NCBI GenBank assembly: GCA_017510605.1
Contig: JAFWMQ010000017.1
Span: 1-64,000 of the forward strand
DNA length: 64,000 nucleotides
Direction: 5' to 3'
From: Clostridiales bacterium
GTDB lineage: Bacteria; Bacillota; Clostridia; Saccharofermentanales; Saccharofermentanaceae
The notes beneath the pieces were generated by a model. That model was not told the origin of the DNA and ran no database searches. It saw nothing but the letters and a program-made list of their open reading frames with translations. A program made the translations under genes and the position numbers. This document shows positions 32,706-42,434 of this stretch, piece after piece. Every line of letters starts with the position of its first letter. Positions within the stretch are counted from its first letter, which is position 1.

Positions 32706-34031
32706 ATGGCTAAATTCTGTCGATACTGTGGAAAACCTGTTAGTGAGGGAGCAAAATTCTGCAAAAGTTGTGGAAAACCTCTAGTGAAAAATACTGTACA
32801 GCCGCTGAAAGCCCAGGTTGTGCAGCCACAAGCACAGCCACAGAGAACTCAGGTTGTGCAACCACAAGCACAGCCACAGAGAACTCAGGTTGTGCAGCCA
32901 CAAGCACAGCCACAGAGAACTCAGGTTGTGCAGCCACAAGCACAGCCACAAATGACTCCGGTTGTAATGCCACAAGCCCAGTCACAGAGGCCCCAGGTTG
33001 CACAACAACAAGCACAGCCACAGAAGCCCCAGGTTGCACAACAACAAGCACAGCCTCAAAAGACTCAAGCTGCACAATCCCAAGTGCAGCCTAAAGTTAA
33101 TCAGGCTGTCAACAGAACTGCGGTTCAGAATGCAGTACAGCTTGCCGGTGTAGTGGATGCTCCTGCAGGTAAGGGTATGTTTTCGTACGATATGGAATTT
33201 GTAAACGGAGCGGGAAGCATATCACAGAATATAATGTCTCCGGTCAGATCGGTATTGAGTGTTTTCCCCAGGATCATATCCGGATTTAAGAATGTAAAAA
33301 AGAATCCGCTTGCATTGATTGCTTTGATCATAATGCCGATAATTTGGATCCTGCTCTTTATACTCAGAAGAACCGGAAATGATGACAATATCTTCGTTAA
33401 GATCCTCTCATGGCTGAGCTACGGAGGAGACACCGGTGACAGAACGCTTGCCGGTGTTACAGGTTCGGCTATTGGAAGAGGTACGGTAGCGTTAGCCTAT
33501 TCATCGCTTCTTACAGGCGGCATAGGGAGATTAAGATCCGGAATCAAAAGTTTGTTTTCCAGACAGCCCGGTCAGGCTGCAGCTTCAGGTAAAGGGCTGG
33601 CAGTTGCCTGGCTTCTTACGGGAGCCGGCACAGGACTTATAATAAACCGCTTTATATCAGGTGTACCTTCATGGTCGGGAGTTATGGCTGTCATAGCAAC
33701 TATGTTTGTATCGCTTCAGGCATGTGGAAACAGCAGCGGATATTTGTATTCCATTGCAAGATCTCTTACATCCAGAGTTGCTATTCCCGGAGGGGCAAAA
33801 ACTGAGGATAAAAATTCGATAAGAATGCTTTTAATGGGCTTTATCGCAGGATTTGCATGCATGATACCGTATTCTGCAGGAAACTCAATTATTGCGTTAA
33901 TAACTGAAGGCATGGGCGTGGGTGTTCTATCATGGCTCCCGCTGATCATAGGCATTATTTTACTGATCGTTGGTATGATCTTGGTTTTGACAGGAACGAA
34001 GAGACCGAATAAACAAGTTGTACAACAATGA
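32706..34031 (+). CDS. Zinc-ribbon, Gln/Pro-repeat, multi-pass membrane protein
   Basis: A 441-aa protein. An N-terminal zinc ribbon (Cys 5, 8, 19, 22) is followed by eight 12-residue repeats of the type QVVQPQAQPQRT (residues 37-132), then a membrane domain with about five or six hydrophobic helices (~200-430), including LIALIIMPIIWILLFIL and LPLIIGIILLIVGMILVLTG. No transporter or enzyme motif is recognised. ATG 32706 is preferred to the in-frame GTG 32700, since GGGGGAAG is the ribosome site. It lies 15 bases after the other zinc-ribbon gene and 29 before the first giant gene, so they are likely one operon. Confidence 0.78.
   Translation: MAKFCRYCGKPVSEGAKFCKSCGKPLVKNTVQPLKAQVVQPQAQPQRTQVVQPQAQPQRTQVVQPQAQPQRTQVVQPQAQPQMTPVVMPQAQSQRPQVAQQQAQPQKPQVAQQQAQPQKTQAAQSQVQPKVNQAVNRTAVQNAVQLAGVVDAPAGKGMFSYDMEFVNGAGSISQNIMSPVRSVLSVFPRIISGFKNVKKNPLALIALIIMPIIWILLFILRRTGNDDNIFVKILSWLSYGGDTGDRTLAGVTGSAIGRGTVALAYSSLLTGGIGRLRSGIKSLFSRQPGQAAASGKGLAVAWLLTGAGTGLIINRFISGVPSWSGVMAVIATMFVSLQACGNSSGYLYSIARSLTSRVAIPGGAKTEDKNSIRMLLMGFIAGFACMIPYSAGNSIIALITEGMGVGVLSWLPLIIGIILLIVGMILVLTGTKRPNKQVVQQ
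32814..33101 (+). repeat. Eight 36-bp in-frame tandem repeats (12-aa units)
   Basis: Units start every 36 bases from CAG 32814. Units 1-4 (32814-32957) are nearly identical in DNA; units 5-8 have diverged (PVVMPQAQSQRP, QVAQQQAQPQKP and similar). The identical block suggests recent expansion and a site of length variation. Confidence 0.9.
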
Positions 34032-34060
34032 TCCAATTTTAGTATTTGGAGAAAACGACT

Positions 34061-37000
34061 ATGAATAATCCTGTCAGTAAAAACAGAACTATCCGGAAAA
34101 AAGCAGCTGCTGTTATTATGGCAGTAAGTCTCAGCTTGTTTATCACAGGTATATACGATTCCCGTAAAGTTTACGCGGAAGAACAAACGGGTTATTGGAA
34201 ATATAAGGATTCGGAAGTTGTAGGACCTGACAAAAATTTTGACGGAGCGACCATGTCAGGCGGTCACGGGCATTATTCCTGCAAAGCAACCCGCATAGAA
34301 GAATATACTTCGGAAAATCATAAAGGCACTTGCTATGGAGAATCAGTAAGCATAACAATCGATGTTGAGGAACCGCCGATGACTACTCTATATCCGGGGC
34401 AGGAAGTAAAGATGAAGGTCAACGCTTCCTTCTCGGCTTCTAGTCCTTGTGACGGAGTATTGTTCTATAACTGTAAGGTTTACTGCAATATGGGAACAAA
34501 TATATACCATAATGGAGAAATCCCATTTTATACAGCAGACGGCGTAGAAGGTTTGGGTATAGACAGAACCTGGACTTCAAATGACTATTATGGGTACGGA
34601 GGAACTTTTTTCGTTGTTGGCGGCGACCAGACTTTCAGGGCAACTGTTCCAAACGGTGGTAATGATAAAACACTATGGATCCGTCATTCGTTTAATCATG
34701 GAAGAGGCGAGGATTCCATTACAACGTATTACTACTATGAATGGGTAGATACCACACCAACAGTTGCTCCCATTGAGGAAACAAAAGGCGGACTCGTTGG
34801 ATGGATTTTCGGAACCGATCCTACGGACGATGACGATGATGATGACGATAAAAAGATAGATATAGATATTAATTCCAATGCTAACAAAAATCCGGGAAAT
34901 CAGGACGGCGGGTTTATTCCTTCCGGCATTATAAATGGATGGAAGAAAGCAAAGGATACTATAGGTGTTGCCGGAGGCATAGCCGGTGCGGTTTCAGCTA
35001 TAGCGCTTGGACTTGCAACTGATAAAAAGAAATACCGCATGGTCATATATAAAGAATTCGGAGATACTATTCGGCGTGGCGAAGAGGTCATTGTTTATGC
35101 ATGCATAGTAGAACGTGATGAAAAGGGAAATGAAAAGATAAACCGTGATCTGTCGCGAAAGATACATATATTTTCTGATGACGGAACATTTAATGTTTAT
35201 GAGCAGGATGCGCTTGCAGGTGATTATAAAGCTGCCTATGTATCAATTTGCGGTGATGTTCCGGCAAGACAAGAAGATGGTATTGTAAAATTCAAGTTTA
35301 CCGGCAAAGGCGGAACTTTTACCAATAATATGAAGTTCAAGATTGAGACACTGCCGGAGATTATTTTCTATCAGGAAAATATTGCACTTGTAGCGAAAGA
35401 TAAAAAAGGCGCTGCAATCGGATTTACCGTAAAAGGAATTGATCTTAAAAAGATAGATATTGATATTGGGTTTACAAGTGGATCAAGTTATACCGCCTCA
35501 TATGTACAGGCTGTGACTGAAACGAATGAACCTATTCCCGGAACTTATTTTGCCGTGTTAGGTGATATCAATGAAGAAGAGGGTGAACCCGGCACTTATT
35601 CGAAACACAGGTTGGAGATCACGGCTTCTGACGGCAAATTTACTGCTTTTGGAACTATAGATGTCTATCGGGTAACCTTGGGCCTGAATATAGGTGTAAG
35701 TGCGCTTAACTGTTTCAGGGTTCCGAAACAGGAGGCGGTCGGAAAGAATTTTGATCAGCTTACCGCTTCAGATTTTGGCATATCCATTACTAAGGTGCCG
35801 GTTTTGCTTTTGAAGGTGGATGAGGAAGCTCACGAGATGTATTATGCACCGGCTGAGACGGAGATCCGGATCCAGCCCATTGATAATGATGACCAAATAA
35901 TGAAACAGAGGTTGGATGAGATTGGTCTTGATTATAAGTTCAATGGAATCAATGAAGGCATTGCTGAATATATTTTCTATTGTTCTAAGAAATGGTTAGA
36001 ACCTCCGATTCGTCCAAAGGTTCTTTTAGTTGCCAGTGCCGTGGTTGATGAGAATGGTGTAAAAAAGAAATACACCTGCGAAAAGGAAGTTATGCTCTTA
36101 AGTCAGCCTATGCGCGAAGAAGTCACGCCATCAGATATTGAAAAAGATGAGCAGATTAAAGAAAGTATCTTCAACATGATGGTTTTATGCTGTGAAGTTG
36201 ATGGTCTGATGGATCAGCTTTGCTGTGAATTCATGCTGATGGAAACACTCTGGGACAGTTATGATAAGCATTTCGGTTTTGATCCGATAATTATTTCGCA
36301 GCTACAAGACAATTTCAATAAGGCAATCTATCAGGTTAACAAGGAACAAATGCTGAAACGGCAGGATTATCTTGAAAAGCTTCAAAAGTCTGCGAATTAT
36401 GACAACAATTTTGCAACGATTTTGTCGAAGAGTTTTGCCATGGTCAGTGAAGAACACATTGATACATGGCCTGGTATAGCCGCACGAATCGTGCTTGGGG
36501 TCGGAACCGGCGGCCTTTCGGAGTACCTAGCATTTATGCCGATGGACGTCAACAGGGCAATCAGCGAATATAATGAGCGGACTCTTCTGTGTGACAGGAC
36601 GACAGGAGGTATGCTTTTTGCCGGTTCAAAACCGGTGGTTATTTCCCTGGCTATAGGTCAAGTTATATCGGCTGGAGTTTGGGCCGGTGGCGGGTTAATA
36701 AAAGCCTGTGTTCCCTCCTCTGTAAAGGTCGGCTTTAGGAATTGGGCGATTAATAAAACAAATGCGGTAATCCGGAAAATACCTGAAGAGTGGGTCAGTG
36801 CATCAAAAGAATTCTATAAAGCCTTTAGGAATACTGTAGATAAAATCAATTCCTATGACCCCCGCAGGCTGCTTTATGGAGTCAGGAAAGCTGCAGCAGA
36901 GGCTGATTCACTCAATTTACTGGCTAAAAACATGGCAAAAGAGGAAGCTATTGTTGCCAGAAATGGTCCGCGTTCGGCCAAGGGCTTATTTATGGATAAA

Positions 37001-38194
37001 CTTCAGGCCGTGTGTGAACTTAGAGCTGCAGAAAAACTTAAACGTTTCAAGAAGGCTTGGGACAGATTCCAATATGATAAATCAGGCAAGGCTCTGAAAG
37101 AAGTTATTGATTCCGGACAGGATATCATGAGAGATACTTTCGCTTTGAATGCACTGAGTGCTGATGGAAGGACAGCTGAAGAGATTGCGGCTAAGATAAA
37201 GGTAGCAAATAAATATAGGGCAGGATACAACTGGTTTAAGGGCGAGCATGTCGAAAGACCCGCTGAACGTATGATAAAGGAGCGTTTCTCAGCCTCGAAT
37301 AATGTTCCCAAAGATAATGTTACTGTCTATAGAGCGACAGGCAAGACGGCAGAAGAGTTAGAATTAGGCTTAAGTAACTCTTATGATTCCGACAACTCGG
37401 TGTTTATTACGGATTCAAGGGGAGTGAAGCATTATGCGGATTCGTATGAAGCAGTGGAGGCAGTTTGTAAATCCTACTGTGATGCTTTGGGGATACCTTA
37501 CAAGGATACTGCTGACGCTTTCAGAATATGCGCTGAATATAAAATTGTAACGGTATATCCCAATCATGATGAGTGGTATCGAGGTTTTATGAAGTTTAAA
37601 ACTACCGAGGCTTTTACTGATTTAGAGATAGCAGCAAATATGAAGACCGGAAAACACAAGATAATCGAAGGTATTACGAAGATGAATAATGGTATCGATG
37701 CGCTTATGAAAGATACATTAAAGTTGAAGCTGGTAGATAAAGAATGTGATTTGTACTTATCCCGCAAAATCTCGAAATTGAGTCTGGAAACACTGGAAGG
37801 GGCCAGCTATATGGAAAAAGGATTTGAAGGTTATCATCAGGGCCCGAAGACATATGATCTTTATGTCTCCAGAGATATCAGCGCTCAATCTTTAGGATTG
37901 AAATCCGGTTTTTCTCAGCAAAGCAGAGTTACTGTTGAGACTTTAAGATTTGTGGAGAATCAGGGACAATATCGTTTAACTATGGGAGAACTGAATGATC
38001 ATCTGGCTTTAAATGGTTCTTCCTGTGAACAGGCTATTTCTGATATGGTACAAGATTTCAGAACGGTCAATTCTAACTGCCGTATTGCAAATGAAAAAGC
38101 CGGAAGCTTCTTCTGGAACACTTCACCCTCAAGCCCTTTGAATGGTGCTGTTGCCGGTGTTAGCGGAGTCGCAGGATCAGAAACGGATGACTGA
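34061..38194 (+). CDS. Giant secreted/membrane protein, paralogue 1 (1377 aa), unknown function
   Basis: Signal peptide at residues ~10-39 (cleavage near VYA-EE). Domain 1 (~40-235) is beta-rich with paired Cys. An acidic linker with an Asp run (~250-275) leads to a hydrophobic helix (~290-318), then Ig-like beta domains (~320-700), a helical region, a second hydrophobic stretch (~865-895), a long charged helical region (~900-1080) and a C-terminal domain (~1080-1377) ending in a Gly/Ala/Val-rich tail NGAVAGVSGVAGS. Nothing matches a known enzyme. ATG 34061 has TTGGAGA (34046-34052) upstream, so the longer TTG start is unlikely. A collinear paralogue follows 50 bases later. The plan (export signal, adhesion-like domains, separate C-terminal domain) is consistent with a large surface effector or adhesin, by inference. 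Confidence 0.75.
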   Translation: MNNPVSKNRTIRKKAAAVIMAVSLSLFITGIYDSRKVYAEEQTGYWKYKDSEVVGPDKNFDGATMSGGHGHYSCKATRIEEYTSENHKGTCYGESVSITIDVEEPPMTTLYPGQEVKMKVNASFSASSPCDGVLFYNCKVYCNMGTNIYHNGEIPFYTADGVEGLGIDRTWTSNDYYGYGGTFFVVGGDQTFRATVPNGGNDKTLWIRHSFNHGRGEDSITTYYYYEWVDTTPTVAPIEETKGGLVGWIFGTDPTDDDDDDDDKKIDIDINSNANKNPGNQDGGFIPSGIINGWKKAKDTIGVAGGIAGAVSAIALGLATDKKKYRMVIYKEFGDTIRRGEEVIVYACIVERDEKGNEKINRDLSRKIHIFSDDGTFNVYEQDALAGDYKAAYVSICGDVPARQEDGIVKFKFTGKGGTFTNNMKFKIETLPEIIFYQENIALVAKDKKGAAIGFTVKGIDLKKIDIDIGFTSGSSYTASYVQAVTETNEPIPGTYFAVLGDINEEEGEPGTYSKHRLEITASDGKFTAFGTIDVYRVTLGLNIGVSALNCFRVPKQEAVGKNFDQLTASDFGISITKVPVLLLKVDEEAHEMYYAPAETEIRIQPIDNDDQIMKQRLDEIGLDYKFNGINEGIAEYIFYCSKKWLEPPIRPKVLLVASAVVDENGVKKKYTCEKEVMLLSQPMREEVTPSDIEKDEQIKESIFNMMVLCCEVDGLMDQLCCEFMLMETLWDSYDKHFGFDPIIISQLQDNFNKAIYQVNKEQMLKRQDYLEKLQKSANYDNNFATILSKSFAMVSEEHIDTWPGIAARIVLGVGTGGLSEYLAFMPMDVNRAISEYNERTLLCDRTTGGMLFAGSKPVVISLAIGQVISAGVWAGGGLIKACVPSSVKVGFRNWAINKTNAVIRKIPEEWVSASKEFYKAFRNTVDKINSYDPRRLLYGVRKAAAEADSLNLLAKNMAKEEAIVARNGPRSAKGLFMDKLQAVCELRAAEKLKRFKKAWDRFQYDKSGKALKEVIDSGQDIMRDTFALNALSADGRTAEEIAAKIKVANKYRAGYNWFKGEHVERPAERMIKERFSASNNVPKDNVTVYRATGKTAEELELGLSNSYDSDNSVFITDSRGVKHYADSYEAVEAVCKSYCDALGIPYKDTADAFRICAEYKIVTVYPNHDEWYRGFMKFKTTEAFTDLEIAANMKTGKHKIIEGITKMNNGIDALMKDTLKLKLVDKECDLYLSRKISKLSLETLEGASYMEKGFEGYHQGPKTYDLYVSRDISAQSLGLKSGFSQQSRVTVETLRFVENQGQYRLTMGELNDHLALNGSSCEQAISDMVQDFRTVNSNCRIANEKAGSFFWNTSPSSPLNGAVAGVSGVAGSETDD

Positions 38195-38244
38195 TACATT
38201 GGATTTTCGATGGGTCAGACATTATTAAACGATCGGAGAAGAAT

Positions 38245-41200
38245 ATGAAATATTCGGTCAGGAAAAATAACAACATCCGAAAACCTGTGGCGGCAATGAT
38301 ACTGGCAGTTATATTCAGCATGATGCTTACATGTATATTTGCTCCGCAAAAAGTAAATGCTGAAGAAAAAAGCGGTTACTGGAAATATACAGGAGCGGAA
38401 GTTGTAGGACCGGACATGAATTATGAGAACTCGACGATGTCAGGCGGTTTCGGTAGTTATGCATGCAGTGCAATCTGTCTGGACGATGCTTATCTGGATA
38501 ATCATCAGGGTTCCTGCAAAGGAGAACAGGTAAATATACTCATTGATGTAGAAGAACCGCCAATGACGGATCTTAAACCGGGACAGGAAGTAAGGATGAC
38601 GGTTAACGCATCCTTCTCGGCAACTAACCCTCATGACGCAGTGTTGTTTTATTCATGCAGGGTACACTGCGACATGGGTAAAAACGAGTTCCATAACTCT
38701 GAGATAAAGTTTAAAACAGCTGATGACAAGACCGCCCTCGGCATAGACAGAACTTCGGAACCTAATGATTATTACGGCTTCGGAGGACATTTCTTTGTTA
38801 TTGAAGGCGATCAGACTTTCAGAGCGGAGATCCCGGACGGAAGACCCGGAGAAAAATTATGGATAAGACAAACTTTTACATATGGAAGAGGCGAAGATGC
38901 CATTGACACTTACTACTATTATGAATGGGTTGATACAACACCAACAGAGACTCCTCCTGTTGTTGGAAATGATGAAAAAGAGACTGAACCTGAAGAAGAT
39001 GATGACAAGAAAGTACATATAGTTGTCGATTCCGATGCCGATAAGGAGCCGGGCGATCAGGATGGCGGATTCATTCCTTCCGGAATCGTGGAGGGTTGGA
39101 AAGTCGCTAAGGATGTAGTAGGTGTTGCAGGTGGAGCTGCGGCTGCCGTCGCGGCAATCGCACTTGGACTTGCGGCGAAAAGCACCAAATACCGCATGGT
39201 TATTTACAAGGATTTCGGTGATACATTACGCCGTGGTGAAGAGGTCCTGGTTTATGCATGTATTTTAGAGCGTGATGACAAGGGAAATGAAAGGGTTAAC
39301 CATGAACTGACAAGTCAGATAAGGATTTTCTCACATGACGGAACATTTAATGTAAATGAGCAGGGTGCGCTTGCGGGTGATTATAAAGGAGCCAAAGTTT
39401 ATGTAAGAAGAGATATTCCTTCCAGTCAGAAGGAAGGTATCGTCAGCTTTAAATTCACCGGCAAAGGCGGAACTTTTACCAATAGGATGAAGTTTAAGCT
39501 TGAGATGGAACCTGAGATCATTTTCTATCAGGAAAACATGGCACTTGTTGCGAAGGATGAAAAAGGTGCTGCGATCGGTTTTACGGTTAAAGGCCTTGAT
39601 CCAAAAAAGACTAAAATTGATCTTAAGATTACAGGCTCCAGTTATGCATACTCTTATGTGCCGGCTGTTACAGAACAGAATGAACCTATCCCCGGAACTT
39701 ATTTTGCAGTTTTAGGTGATATTAATGAAGCTGAAGGTGAACCCGGTACCTACTCAGTACACACTCTGAAGGTAACGGCTTATGACGACTTGGATTCCGC
39801 TGTCGGAGAGATAGACATCTATCGTGTAACCTTGGGCCTGAATATTGGTGCAGATACTCTCAACTGTTACCGAGTATTAAAAAAAGAGGCTGCGGGAAAA
39901 GATGTAGATGATCTTACCGATTCAGACTTTGACATATCCTATACTAAGGTGCCTGTTATGGTCCTGAAGGTAGATGAGCAGGCACATGAGATGTACTATA
40001 CACCGGTTGATGCTGACATCCAGATAGAACCTATCGACAGTGATGACCAACTCATGAAAGAACGTTTGGACAGCCTCGGCATAGAATACAGACTTATTAA
40101 TCTTGAAAACAGCATCGCTGAATATGCTTTCTATTGTTCTAAGGGATGGCTGGAACCTCCGCTTCGCCCCAAAGTGCGTTTAAAAGGCCGTGCGGTGATA
40201 GATGAAAACGGTAAAAACGAGGAGTACATATGTGAAAAAGAAGTTGTACTGTTAAGCCAGCCTAAACGCCAATTTATTACTGCGTCGGATATCGAAAAAG
40301 ATAAAGAGATTGAAGATTGGCTTATAAATATGACGTACCTCTGCTATGAAGTGGATGGTCTTATGAACATACTTGACTCCGAGCTTATGCGTATCGATGT
40401 GATCAGGGACGGTTATGATGAGCATTTCGGCTATGATCCGATACTCATTTTGCAACTGAAGAGTTCACTCGAGGATGCGATCTACCAGCTCAATATGAAT
40501 CGTTTGATGAAAAGGCAGATGAGATATGAAAAAATGCAGGAAACAGCATATGCTGATGATAATTTCTTGACAAACGTTTCAAAGAGTTTCGCGATGGTCA
40601 GTGATGATTATATCAATACATGGCCTGGAATCGCTTTACGAATAATACTTTCAGTTACAACCAGCGGCCTTTCTGAAGTTCCATTCACAGTCATGGACGT
40701 GAACAAGGCAGTCAGCGCCTATAATGAGCGGACCCTTCTGTGTGACAGGACGACAATGAAAAAACTATATGCCGGGGCAAAACCGGTGGTTGTTTCTGCC
40801 GTAATAGGAGGATTGATTTCGGGCGGCATTTGGGGCTTAGGAACTATGGTAAAAGCTACTATCCCGGATGCTGTCAAGATCAGTATTAAGAATTGGGCGG
40901 TTGAAACATCAAAAGCTGCACTCAAAAAAGTGCCTGAAAAATTGATCTGGGGCTCCCAGAATCTCTATAAGTTTTTTAAGAATACTGCGGAAAAGATCAA
41001 CTCCTATGATCCGCGCAAGTTGCTTTATGGTGTAAGGAAAGCCGCGGCGGAAGCAAATTCACTTAATTCAGCAGCAAAAAATATAATGCAAAAGGAAGTC
41101 ATTGCGATCAGAAATGGACCGCGCTCGTTTATGGGTAAGGTAATGGATAAGCTTCAGGCAGCGGGAGAACTTAATGCTGCTAAAAAATATGACCGTTTCA

Positions 41201-42348
41201 AAAAGGCATGGGACAGATATAAATACGATAAATCCGGCAAAGCTTTGCAGGAAGTTATTGACGCCGGACAAGAAATCATGTCCGATCCTTTTGCTTTGAA
41301 TGCACTGAATGCTGATGGCAGGACGGCTGAACAGATTGCATCAAAGATAAAGCTGCCAAATGATTACAGGGCCGGTTATAACTGGTTCAAGGCTGAATTT
41401 GTTGACAACCCGGCAGGCCGTATAATAAAAGAACGTGTATCAATCGTTAAGAAAGTTCCAAAAGAAAATGTGTCTGTCTATAGAGCGACAGGCAAAACTG
41501 CCAAAGAAATAAAGGAAGGCTTTAGCAGTCCTTGTGATTCTGATAATCAGATACTGATCAAAGATCCTAAAACCGGCAAAACAGATTATCTTTCTCAGGC
41601 TGAATCGGATGTATTTGTTGCCGAAGGATACTGTGATGCGATGGGAAGAACTTACAAGGATTCCGCAGATGCAATCAGAATAACCAATGATAATTATATT
41701 GTATCGATTACTAAAACACATCAGGAATACTATCAAGGTTTCCAGAAATTTAAAACAACCGAAGCTTTTACAACAGAAGAGATAGCAGCAAATATTAAAA
41801 CCGGAAAATTCAAGATGACCGAAGGCGCTACGGAGATGACTCAAGGTGTCAAAGCACTTACCCAAGATACGGCAAAATTGGAGCGGGTAATGAAACAATG
41901 TGATGATTTCTTAAAACGTAATAAACCAAATTTGAGTCTGGAAGCCTTGGATGAGATCAAAAATATGCACAGAGGATTCGATGCCGGTCATCAGGTTCCG
42001 AAGACACATGATCTTTATGTTCCCAAAGATATCAGAGCTCAAGCTATGGGTATGGAATCAGGTTTTTCACTGCAGAGCGAAAAAACAGTCGAGTTAATAC
42101 GCCTTATGGAGAATCAGGGACCAAATCGTTTAACTATGGGAGAGGTGTATGATTATCTTAATTTAAAAGGTTCTTCATATCAAAAGGCAGTTTCAGATAT
42201 GGCAGACGATTTCCTGAAGGTCAATGCTAACTGCGGTGCTGCAAATCAAAAAGCCGGAAGCTTTTTCTGGAACACTTCATCCACAAGTCCGCTTAATGGT
42301 GCTGTTGCCGGTATTAGCGGAGTCGCCGGATCGAAAATGAAAAAATGA
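38245..42348 (+). CDS. Giant secreted/membrane protein, paralogue 2 (1367 aa), unknown function
   Basis: Same design as the upstream gene over its whole length: signal peptide (~11-39, VNA-EE), Cys-containing beta domain, acidic linker, hydrophobic helix (~289-313), Ig-like domains, hydrophobic stretch (~845-875, AKPVVVSAVIGGLISGGIWG), charged helices, and the C-terminal domain with GHQVPKTHDLYV (His1249) and the tail NGAVAGISGVAGS. Short stretches are almost identical to paralogue 1 even in DNA (36572-36607 with 40722-40757), while others differ widely, including the segment after YRATGKTA. GGAGAAG lies upstream of ATG 38245. The stop is followed without a gap by a GGGGTCTGACCC repeat. Confidence 0.75.
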   Translation: MKYSVRKNNNIRKPVAAMILAVIFSMMLTCIFAPQKVNAEEKSGYWKYTGAEVVGPDMNYENSTMSGGFGSYACSAICLDDAYLDNHQGSCKGEQVNILIDVEEPPMTDLKPGQEVRMTVNASFSATNPHDAVLFYSCRVHCDMGKNEFHNSEIKFKTADDKTALGIDRTSEPNDYYGFGGHFFVIEGDQTFRAEIPDGRPGEKLWIRQTFTYGRGEDAIDTYYYYEWVDTTPTETPPVVGNDEKETEPEEDDDKKVHIVVDSDADKEPGDQDGGFIPSGIVEGWKVAKDVVGVAGGAAAAVAAIALGLAAKSTKYRMVIYKDFGDTLRRGEEVLVYACILERDDKGNERVNHELTSQIRIFSHDGTFNVNEQGALAGDYKGAKVYVRRDIPSSQKEGIVSFKFTGKGGTFTNRMKFKLEMEPEIIFYQENMALVAKDEKGAAIGFTVKGLDPKKTKIDLKITGSSYAYSYVPAVTEQNEPIPGTYFAVLGDINEAEGEPGTYSVHTLKVTAYDDLDSAVGEIDIYRVTLGLNIGADTLNCYRVLKKEAAGKDVDDLTDSDFDISYTKVPVMVLKVDEQAHEMYYTPVDADIQIEPIDSDDQLMKERLDSLGIEYRLINLENSIAEYAFYCSKGWLEPPLRPKVRLKGRAVIDENGKNEEYICEKEVVLLSQPKRQFITASDIEKDKEIEDWLINMTYLCYEVDGLMNILDSELMRIDVIRDGYDEHFGYDPILILQLKSSLEDAIYQLNMNRLMKRQMRYEKMQETAYADDNFLTNVSKSFAMVSDDYINTWPGIALRIILSVTTSGLSEVPFTVMDVNKAVSAYNERTLLCDRTTMKKLYAGAKPVVVSAVIGGLISGGIWGLGTMVKATIPDAVKISIKNWAVETSKAALKKVPEKLIWGSQNLYKFFKNTAEKINSYDPRKLLYGVRKAAAEANSLNSAAKNIMQKEVIAIRNGPRSFMGKVMDKLQAAGELNAAKKYDRFKKAWDRYKYDKSGKALQEVIDAGQEIMSDPFALNALNADGRTAEQIASKIKLPNDYRAGYNWFKAEFVDNPAGRIIKERVSIVKKVPKENVSVYRATGKTAKEIKEGFSSPCDSDNQILIKDPKTGKTDYLSQAESDVFVAEGYCDAMGRTYKDSADAIRITNDNYIVSITKTHQEYYQGFQKFKTTEAFTTEEIAANIKTGKFKMTEGATEMTQGVKALTQDTAKLERVMKQCDDFLKRNKPNLSLEALDEIKNMHRGFDAGHQVPKTHDLYVPKDIRAQAMGMESGFSLQSEKTVELIRLMENQGPNRLTMGEVYDYLNLKGSSYQKAVSDMADDFLKVNANCGAANQKAGSFFWNTSSTSPLNGAVAGISGVAGSKMKK

Positions 42349-42361
42349 GGGGTCTGACCCT
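42349..42361. repeat. Third copy of the GGGGTCTGACCC palindrome
   Basis: GGGGTCTGACCCT starts at the base after the TGA of paralogue 2; it matches the two copies at 1063 and 1092 in 12 of 13 positions. Confidence 0.75.
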
Positions 42362-42434
42362 GTCAAAAATATATGATTGCTTTAGCCGATTAAATGGTAA
42401 ACTTAATTCATACGATTTCCGAGGGGTGACTACT

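Noticed and set aside
32768..33094. Alternative-frame ORFs over the 36-bp repeats, both strands
   Set aside because: Low-complexity shadows of the in-frame tandem repeats in the zinc-ribbon gene at 32706.
34061..42348. Type VII (LXG/WXG) or contact-dependent inhibition toxins
   Set aside because: The proteins have Sec signal peptides, no LXG or WXG domain, no partner transporter genes, and both C-termini are of the same type without an immunity gene.
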